Source: Acanthaster planci (taxonomy: Eukaryota; Echinodermata; Asteroidea; Valvatida; Acanthasteridae). Taken from it: DNA of 64,000 nt. Where the stretch lies: positions 2,624,566-2,688,565 of the forward strand of contig NW_019091416.1 in the NCBI RefSeq assembly GCF_001949145.1, in the 5' to 3' direction. Shown piece by piece: positions 58,001 through 64,000 of this stretch. Position 1 is the first letter of the stretch; every line of letters starts with the position of its first letter. A program made the translations under genes and the position numbers. Under the pieces are notes generated by a model. That model was not told where the DNA came from and ran no database searches. It saw only the letters and a list, made by a program, of their open reading frames with translations.

Positions 58001-61000
58001 ATTAGAATCTGAAATTCGAGTCTGCATATCCGTAGCCATTTTGACTCATCAGGCTTGTCTTATAATGTCTGTTCTTGGCTTGTGATGTTAGAGAATACAT
58101 GTAATTGTACTCCCCTGGCTAATGCTCCTGGGTAGAGAGATGTATGTGAATTCAGGTTAAGTGCATGGCAGCCATTGTGCATGTAATATGGCAAGTAGCT
58201 TCACCCTTAACCTGCTGATCGTGGAGTCAAACTCTAACCTGACAAAGGCCAAACTTAATTTGTTCAGGTATAATTCATGCATCTAGAGCTTGGTCTGAGC
58301 TTTTGCTGGTTGCAAATATGTGGGCTTACATCAATTAGAACTGGGCTGACAATTCGTACAGCACTCTACTCTGGAACTCTGGAAGCCTGTGTTGGACATG
58401 ACCACGATGACCTTGCAAAACCATCATGTGCAGGTTAAACAGTGATGGAACTTGGGGCACTACAATATAACTTCTGCATCTGCTCCATGTACTCTAGTAA
58501 AACCTGAACTTGTAAATCAAATCTAATTTCAGGCACCTACAACAATCAGTACATGGTTGTAGACAGAAAGCGCATATCGGGGGAACTCCAGGATGGGACG
58601 CTGACCGTAGTAGAGCAAATCCCAGGGCTGGTGGTGTCTGAGGACCAAACAGCTATTCTCAGAGCAGGTGTGTGGACCTGATTTAGTTCCTTCAGTTATC
58701 AGACTAATGTCAGAGGTCTTTAAGTATGATTGTAATCCTACCTGCCATTCATTGGCTGCTCTGGAACAACGCCTATTTCTACATGACCAATTTCTGGCTT
58801 GGCTGCTGAGTTGACACACACAACACATCAAATGCAGTTTGTAACAGTCAACGCGGTCAGTAACAGTCAGTCTTACAGACATTTCTCATATTGTGAGAGA
58901 CATGCCTCAGCTTCCTGTCAGACACAAAATACCTGAACAGCTAACAACATATAGTGACATGCTAGTACTCCGTGCCATAAATGAACTGGAGCTGAATTTA
59001 TTTGACTTGATGCTGGGACATCAGATTTAATGCCGAGACATCAGATTTGATGTCCAACTAATTGACCACTTGCTGACGTTTTTTGTCTCATCTTCTTTGT
59101 ATAGTACTGTTTTAATTCATTGTTTTTTTTCAATGTATGAGTCTGAGAGTCGATCTTCACCAAAGACTTTCATTGTTGCAGAGGCTGGCAAAAATATCAA
59201 ATTTGGTCATTGATTTACCGGAACTAGACCAAGATGGCCAATAAAACTTCCAACAGTCTGACAAATTGTACTGTTTCAGTTTGTCATGTCTGTACATGTG
59301 GGTTGTCATGGTAGGGTTTCTGTGGAAATTAATCCACAGCTGCCATCAAAATAGGTCAGATTTGGACACCATCTGTTCAACATTGTTCAATCCTTTCTGC
59401 TGCCATACAGGTTACTGGCCCTCGTACAATGTACCTTTCTATGAGATCATCTATGACATGAGTGGCTACCCAATGATGGAGAAGAAGATGGGGGATTTTT
59501 TCTCATATCAGCTGACAGTACGAGCTGAGATTTTCCGGCGTGACCAAGGCACTGTCACGGACATGAAGTCAATGATGGCCATCATGCGATACAACGGTGT
59601 GCAGTCATAGTGTTTGTTTCATTAGAAATTTTGTCTGCCAAGAAATTCAAATGTCTGCAGGAAGTTTTCAGGTGGCACAAAGGCCAAAAACGTGGCAAGA
59701 TCTTCATTACAAGACATTTACAGTATCGTTGTATTTGAGTCTTTCTAGTCCAGCACGGAAGTCAGTCCTAGTAGATTGTGGTTATTTAGACAAAAAAACT
59801 CATGGCTAACATGTCAATAAAGTTTACCATGAATAGTAGTTCTGAAAATCCTCTCTGTTGAATTTCGGCATCATCCTACAGGTGTGCCAAAATCATGAAT
59901 AAAGATGAAGTACGGGAGATGTAACATACAAGATGCTTACCATACACGTAGAAAGTTGCCCCCTTCTGAGGATGTATTTGTACATTTGGAAGTTTTGAGC
60001 AAGCTACTTTTTGACAATTTTTTGCAGACTACCTTCATGATACTTACTCGAAAAAGGATCCGAGTTCGTCTATCTGCTCTCGTTTTGACCTCAGAGCCAC
60101 TGATCCCTTTGCTGGGGGCTGCACAGATACCAAGGTGAGGCCAACCAATTTGGAACTGAATTGGACTGTTGACAGAATTTTGTGTCGTGGAGCTTTTGAT
60201 TTCATGGTTGTGTTTTGCCTTCCTCCTCTGTAATTTAAAAATACATGTACATTGTTTGCCTAGTGCTTGGACTGCCCTGAAAGCTAGAGAAAAACTTCCA
60301 GATTTGCTAGCATGACACGAAGCTACCACCCTCGATACATGTGCAGTACCTGTGGTCCCAACAAATTGACCTCTCAGTACCTAGTTTGACAGGATCAGCT
60401 GCCTGGTTTGAACCAGACACAAAACATATGCATGTACTAGCAAGTTAGGAGGATGTAAACCTGAATAGTGTGGGAAAATCTTGTTCAAGGAGTACCGAAT
60501 GCATGCAAACTGTGCCTTGCAATATGTTCATTCATAGCTTTTTGTTGGGGACATATAAATTTGTGTGGGATGTGTGGTCTAGCAGTTAGGGCTTGACACT
60601 TCCAACCATGGTCAGGGGGTTCGAGTCCAACAACGGGGCACATGTTCAGAGCCCTGGATCACTTCACTGTCAGTCTGCTCTCTCCACCAAGGAGTACTCA
60701 TGAGGGCAAGAGGGTTATTGTTGCTTAATAAATGGGTACCTGTGAAGGCAGAGGGGTTGATTTTTAAATAGATACCCATAAGAACACAGGGGCTTATTCT
60801 TGTTGATTGGGTACCCGTAAGGAGAAGAGAGGGTTATTGTGGTTAGATAGGTACCTGTGAGGGCAGAGAGGGTTATTGGAGTTGGATAGCAAGATAAATA
60901 GCACCTGCGATGGTTTGAGAAATTTTATTTTTTCTTGAGCCAGTAAGCAGGCATAATAATGTCCTATGTATAGTAGGACAGTAAGCCCAATAGTATTGTG

Positions 61001-61946
61001 CATGTATATATGCATGTGCATTATATTTATCTTCATTATTTTGCTCATTTGGGGAGAGGGTTCCCACCCTCCCACTAGGTTTAACCAACATCCTTTGAAC
61101 CCTGACAGAAGTCAAGGAAGTGTCTTGGAACATCAACCTATCACAAAGAGAACTTGGATTCCACTGTGTAATGACATTTTTGAAGGAGATGCGACTGTTG
61201 GCCAGTTTGAGCTGTATTCAACCAGCAAGATATGGGAGGGAGGGGTACCCCCCATGTGTCCAATTCCTGTACAAACCCTCGAGTATTGTTACCTAGCACA
61301 TCCCTCCAGATGTCTGTAAAGAATTCCTGAGATTCCACTCAAATAGTGACCAACATAAAGATGGGGGAGCTGTCCCTCCCATATCCTGGTTCATGTGGGA
61401 TTGTAAGCTTGGCTAGCCAGTATGGCCTTTCTTAATCCACAAGGTGGCACTGTCTTCAGTTTGCAGTCCTCGTACCTGTACCTCAGTTACCTCCTTTTGC
61501 AATTTATCTTAAGCACTAATCTAAGCATAAATTGCCTGGGGTTGAAGTCCCCTGGAGTCTTATTTCACAATTGTCTTTCTGATTCACCTGAAGGGTAGTC
61601 CAATCAGCCGGTGCACTAACCCTGCTCAGAATGCCAATGTCAGCTTGAATTTTCGCTCCTGCGGAAAGTCTGTAAAACTCCCTAAAAGCCAGCACACACC
61701 CTCAGAGTTAACGCTAGCACATTTCCTCATCGGGATTACCCACTCACTCTCATCCTCGCCATGCTATCGGTTCCGCAGGTTACCAATCTACAGATGGCTA
61801 AGACTATGTCTGCATGGGCTATCAGTGGTCCCACCACTAGTCACGGCCTTCCGGTCTTCAAGTGGACCAGCAGATTCAATAATTCCCACGTCGGCCTCCC
61901 GGAATCCTACGACTTCCCATTCGTGCTTATGGAACCAAGTTTATGA
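46016..61946 (+). CDS. PLBD1: Phospholipase B-like 1, complete ten-exon gene (553 codons)
   Basis: PLBD1 is a secreted or lysosomal N-terminal-nucleophile hydrolase that removes fatty acids from phospholipids. Exons: 46016-46079, 48081-48345, 49333-49552, 49805-49975, 56062-56206, 57006-57206, 58533-58667, 59411-59596, 60028-60134 and 61779-61946. All introns are GT-AG and all phases agree, giving 553 residues, the same length as the human protein. Residues 1-21 are a signal peptide. C235 in SGHCSVLIK is the expected nucleophile exposed by autocleavage. Family motifs include [80 protein letters not shown] and [17 protein letters not shown]. Sequons are N36, N68, N210, N315 and N532. It fits PLBD1 better than PLBD2 in length and in the YWPSYNVPF and YNNQYMV blocks. 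The start codon has a reasonable context (CCAAAATGCC). Confidence 0.97.
46480..47752. mobile_element. 1.27-kb fold-back element with long inverted arms
   Basis: The outer arms read TAATTCCTCGTTTGACGTTC at 46481 and, inverted from the right end, TAATTCCTCGTTCAACGTTC. Matching continues inward through GGATGCATATCCCTAAAAG and GGATGCACACCTCTAAAAG, then AGTGCAAAAAGGACA and AGTGCAAAAGGGACA. Further inside, the reverse complement of 46710-46760 matches 47147-47200 (AACAGGAACA, GGTAATGAACCC). The near-palindrome TTCAGGGCTTGTTTGACCCT is present near both sides (46624 and 47466). No transposase frame is seen. The element occupies two thirds of PLBD1 intron 1. Confidence 0.78.
47798..47925. repeat. Small hairpin element
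   Basis: GACTCTACAAATTGC at 47820 is exactly mirrored by GCAATTTGTAGAGTC at 47895-47909. Outside it, ACCTACA with TCTGACT on the left matches the inverted sequence on the right. It is probably a short MITE. Confidence 0.65.
48081..48345 (+). CDS. PLBD1: PLBD1 exon 2
   Basis: The acceptor AAATCAG|AC was chosen because exon 1 ends in phase 1, giving H-D-S-A. The more upstream TTACTAG would put the frame wrong. The donor is GGAGA|GTGAGT. It encodes residues 22-109, with sequons N36 and N68 and the core [11 protein letters not shown]. Confidence 0.92.
49333..49552 (+). CDS. PLBD1: PLBD1 exon 3
   Basis: The acceptor is TCTTTCTGCAG and the donor is AACAAG|GTACGG. It encodes residues 110-183, including ENLHY-like helix [19 protein letters not shown] and [12 protein letters not shown], all typical of PLB-like proteins. 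Confidence 0.96.
49805..49975 (+). CDS. PLBD1: PLBD1 exon 4: nucleophile cysteine
   Basis: The exon lies between CACTGTTGCCAG and ATCAAG|GTATGT, phase 0-0. It encodes [18 protein letters not shown] and ends [11 protein letters not shown]235 is expected to become the N-terminus of the mature large chain after autocatalytic cleavage. Confidence 0.97.
50527..50665. repeat. 30-bp minisatellite, about 4.6 copies
   Basis: Units read AAATTTTCAGTGTTCG followed by TTTTCAGTTTTACC. The first three copies are identical and the fourth has two C-to-T changes. Confidence 0.95.
51520..51765. repeat. Tandem duplication, unit about 120 bp
   Basis: Two copies share TACCAGTAAATTTTC, ATGATTTTTCAGAAATATT, ATGTTGAACCATAAAAAATG and ACACACTATTAACATTAAG in the same order, differing by a few substitutions and small indels. 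Confidence 0.9.
54080..54660. repeat. GTGGTA-rich minisatellite with higher-order structure
   Basis: There is a GTGGTAGTTGTGGTAG-type simple repeat, above which a longer unit recurs four times: CATATGTGCATGTAGTTGTG, then AGTGGTCATGTTG, then the GTGGTA stretch. It is interrupted by a 133-bp MITE at 54451-54583 and resumes afterwards. Confidence 0.9.
54451..54583. mobile_element. hAT-like MITE inserted in the minisatellite
   Basis: It starts CAGTGTTTTC and ends ACAACACTG, giving mirrored CAGTGTT termini. The 8 bp on each side are GTGGTTGT (54443-54450) and GTAGTTGT (54584-54591), 7 of 8 identical, as expected for a hAT target duplication. The interior has repeated ACTTGAGTC motifs. The minisatellite flanks are themselves repetitive, so part of the match could be by chance. 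Confidence 0.75.
56062..56206 (+). CDS. PLBD1: PLBD1 exon 5
   Basis: The acceptor is ATTTTATGTAG and the donor is TCCAG|GTGAGG, phase 0 to 1. It encodes [20 protein letters not shown], then [12 protein letters not shown] and MSFSSYPG, strongly conserved in PLBD1. Confidence 0.97.
57006..57206 (+). CDS. PLBD1: PLBD1 exon 6
   Basis: The acceptor is ACCTTATAAG and the donor is CTCAG|GTGAGT, phase 1-1. It encodes [20 protein letters not shown], the sequon FNQT (N315) and [19 protein letters not shown]. Confidence 0.97.
57207..58532 (+). other. PLBD1 intron 6 (1.3 kb), nothing recognised
   Basis: The sequence is AT-rich with no repeats or coding signal that I can support. Confidence 0.7.
58533..58667 (+). 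CDS. PLBD1: PLBD1 exon 7
   Basis: The acceptor is TCTAATTTCAG and the donor is GCAG|GTGTGT, phase 1-1. It encodes [13 protein letters not shown] and [17 protein letters not shown]. Confidence 0.96.
58668..59410 (+). other. PLBD1 intron 7 (0.7 kb), nothing recognised
   Basis: No repeat family or coding signal is visible. Confidence 0.7.
59411..59596 (+). CDS. PLBD1: PLBD1 exon 8
   Basis: The acceptor is CTGCCATACAG and the donor is CAACG|GTGTGC, phase 1-1. It encodes [20 protein letters not shown] and [20 protein letters not shown]. Confidence 0.97.
60028..60134 (+). CDS. PLBD1: PLBD1 exon 9
   Basis: The acceptor is ATTTTTTGCAG and the donor is ACCAAG|GTGAGG, phase 1 to 0. It encodes [20 protein letters not shown], then [16 protein letters not shown], with the two cysteines typical of this part of PLB-like proteins. 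Confidence 0.95.
60135..61778 (+). other. PLBD1 intron 9 (1.6 kb) with a SINE
   Basis: It carries the tRNA-derived SINE at about 60568-60960. The rest is unremarkable. Confidence 0.75.
60568..60960 (+). mobile_element. tRNA-derived SINE with an internal 40-bp tandem repeat
   Basis: The head reads GTGGTCTAGCAGTTAGGGC (A-box region) and GGGTTCGAGTCC (B box) about 30 bases later, as in a tRNA-promoted SINE. The body has about five degenerate 40-bp units (60711-60880) carrying GGGTTATTG and GGTACC cores (TGGGTACCTGTGA, TAGGTACCTGTGA). No poly(A) tail is obvious and the 3' boundary is approximate. Confidence 0.7.
61779..61946 (+). CDS. PLBD1: PLBD1 last coding exon
   Basis: The acceptor is TATCGGTTCCGCAG. 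It encodes [20 protein letters not shown], then [15 protein letters not shown] and a C-terminus [10 protein letters not shown], followed by TGA at 61944-61946. N532 is a sequon. Confidence 0.97.
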   Translation, partial: VTNLQMAKTMSAWAISGPTTSHGLPVFKWTSRFNNSHVGLPESYDFPFVLMEPSL

Positions 61947-64000
61947 AGGATGCCCTCAGTTCTTGACAGGTCTGCTCAGACTTGTGAAATCCAAACACCT
62001 GTTTGACCTCTGAAGTTTTACTGTAATTAAGCACTTTTGAAATACCCAACGTAATCAGTTTAAAGATTTTACTTTGGGAAGAGGTTGCTTTTCATACATT
62101 TGTACTATGAAACTGCAGAATGAATTTCCAAAGATTCTCATTCCATTACAAATAGACATTAGTTTGGAAATGTGGGAGTTAAATGTGAAAAATGAATGAT
62201 TTTGATATCAAGTGTGTAATTCCAACATCACTGAACTTGGAACATTTGTATCGGATATGGGCTTGTTTCCTACTGGAATTAAGTCGCGTAACTTGCGCAT
62301 ACTATCTGAATACCCTCTACATTGACAAGCTTTATCCATGTGAATCCTTTCCTCATGCCAAATTTAAATGGGTAGTACACTGTATACATTTTAAAATGAA
62401 AAAAAAATTGTCTATTTGTAAATTTAAAATTGGTATCACGAACATGCTAGAACGTCTTGAACTGCAATCAAGAACAGTACTGTAATTTTCAGAAAAACTG
62501 AATACATGTATATTGAACACACTCTCTGTGTTGTGAATTGTGAAATATTGTTTACAACAAAATATTTTATGTATTACAATTATGGCTGAAATACAAATCG
62601 TTAGTAAACCTGTTTTGTTTGCAACAAACCACAAAACATGAAACGAGAAGTTGAAATTCTCAACACAACTTTAAGAAAACACTGATACAGACTCATTGAA
62701 TTAAAATCGTTTTCTTTATATCATATTCTAAGTCTCATTTTAACCATAGAAACTTTAAAATTACACAAAGTTGTACACAAAGTTGTTTATACGAAACAAA
62801 CTAATGTCTAACAATTGAAGAGAACCTCAAACAATAAAGAAGTGTACATGGCAGTTTGGAATACTTACAACCTTCAATAGTGTGAAAAACTTTTTTATTA
62901 CATTTTTATTTTTATAACTCTCTTGGGAGGTGTGTGTGTGTAGGGGGGACTAGTAAGGAGAAAATGTCCTTGACATGGTCCTGCCAACCTCTTTCAAGAA
63001 CTTTTTATTTTACATGCACAATGTACTTCACAACATTGAAATCCGAGTGTATGTGTCTCAAACAACTGACTTCAAATTACCAGTGCATGTATGTGTGTGG
63101 CTTTTCTCGGCTTCCATCCCTAAGATTTGTGGGATCACAAAGCCATTCACACAAATGCAGGAAAACCACAAAAATCAAGTAAACAGAAAAAACACTTTGG
63201 AACAAACATTTTTACAAACTTAAAATGGAACATGAAAAACAGGTAACCTTTTTGAACACATACTATCACACAGAATCAGTTTGGGGCTGAATTTACAGAA
63301 TTTCGGACTTAAATAATAATATTGTTATTCCTTTCTTCAAACCAAAAATATGTGTACATGTACTAGAAATGATGTGACTATTCTTTCGTTTTACAAAAGT
63401 ACAAAAAAGTAACCCAAACAATTGTGAAATTCCACTTTTGTTGAATACTTGGCCTTTTCAGAGAATTCTTATCCAAATATGTATAAAAATACTTTTTTAA
63501 ATGCTAAATAAAATGAATAAAATGCTGTAATTCATTAAAGAATTAGGGTATTAAAGGTTAATGTACTTTCGTATTTTTTTCCCATTTTGGTAATCCAAGA
63601 ATCCATAACCGCCATGTTCAATGCTCTGTTAACACTTCCACAACTTCTTGTTGAAGAATTTGTAGGCTGACATATTGGAATTGCTAAAATAGTGGAACAC
63701 TAAAAGCTCACGGTGGTAGAATGAAGTTGATACATGTACTCTCATGAAGGTATTAAAGATGAGTTTTTTTTTGACAGAAAGTGATCTTGGTATGTAAAAT
63801 ACCACTTCACAGGACTCAGAAAGTGTTTAATTCCCAAATTTGACTTGTGCCATTGTTGCCTTTACATGTATGAATCCCACCCTCTCCTTGCTGCCAAAAA
63901 TCAGATTCCAAGGGTTTTATGAAGTTACAGTCACAAATTTGAACATTGAAAAATGAAAGTATTGAGTACACCCAGCATGCTGGTTTTATTCTTTACATTC
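61947..64000. other. PLBD1 3' UTR and downstream DNA
   Basis: It is AT-rich, with candidate AATAAA polyadenylation signals at 62833, 63507 and 63516. No further gene is recognised before the window ends. Confidence 0.6.

Noticed and set aside
58529-58882. 117-codon minus-strand frame
   Set aside because: It is antisense to PLBD1 exon 7, which has clear homology on the plus strand.
56062-61946. Assignment of the gene to PLBD2
   Set aside because: The blocks [16 protein letters not shown] and RRDQG, together with the 553-residue length, fit PLBD1 better.

Overview
The window is animal nuclear DNA from a draft assembly. It has GT-AG introns of roughly 0.5 to 6 kb, no operons, one 464-base run of N, and many decayed transposons and simple repeats. 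The frequent ACATGTACATGT palindromes, a Polinton/Maverick remnant and a CR1-like fragment with a PHD finger suggest a marine invertebrate. My best guess is an invertebrate deuterostome such as amphioxus. That is inference, and nothing here names the species.

Three protein-coding genes can be built exon by exon with consistent splice phases. (1) Positions 262-10402, plus strand: the C-terminal half of CNOT3, the CCR4-NOT subunit, with a 48-residue polyglutamine run and a complete NOT-box ending. Its 5' end lies outside the window. (2) Positions 31891-21155, minus strand: a six-exon SLC10-family transporter of the SLC10A3/SLC10A5 type. It has a glycosylated N-terminal ectodomain, the CxPGG..SN motif, the E..xQN sodium-site motif and an unusual C-terminal tail exon. 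(3) Positions 46016-61946, plus strand: a complete ten-exon phospholipase B-like 1 gene (PLBD1) of 553 codons with a signal peptide and the GHCS nucleophile cysteine.

Between the SLC10 gene and PLBD1 lies a repeat-rich island. Positions 37670-43900 hold a degraded Polinton/Maverick: a protein-primed family B DNA polymerase on the plus strand, tail to tail with a retroviral-type integrase on the minus strand, then a string of minus-strand accessory reading frames. All are broken by stops and frameshifts. Positions 44150-45031 hold a CR1-like non-LTR fragment in which a PHD finger lies directly next to part of a reverse transcriptase. The assembly gap follows at 45278-45741.

The introns and intergenic DNA carry many non-autonomous elements seen directly as inverted repeats. 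These include a pogo-like MITE (5092-5546), a long-arm hairpin MITE (7962-8322), terminal-repeat elements at 15515-15903 and 19562-20270, hAT-like MITEs at 17998-18213 and 54451-54583 (the second with a near-perfect 8-bp target duplication), a two-copy MITE family near 33.5-33.9 kb, a 1.27-kb fold-back element (46480-47752) and a tRNA-derived SINE (60568-60960).

The three genes have unrelated roles: mRNA decay and translational control, membrane transport, and a lysosomal hydrolase. Nothing suggests they work together. I found no CRISPR array and no convincing tRNA or rRNA gene. I found no intact new system; the most novel material is the Polinton accessory frames and the SLC10 tail.
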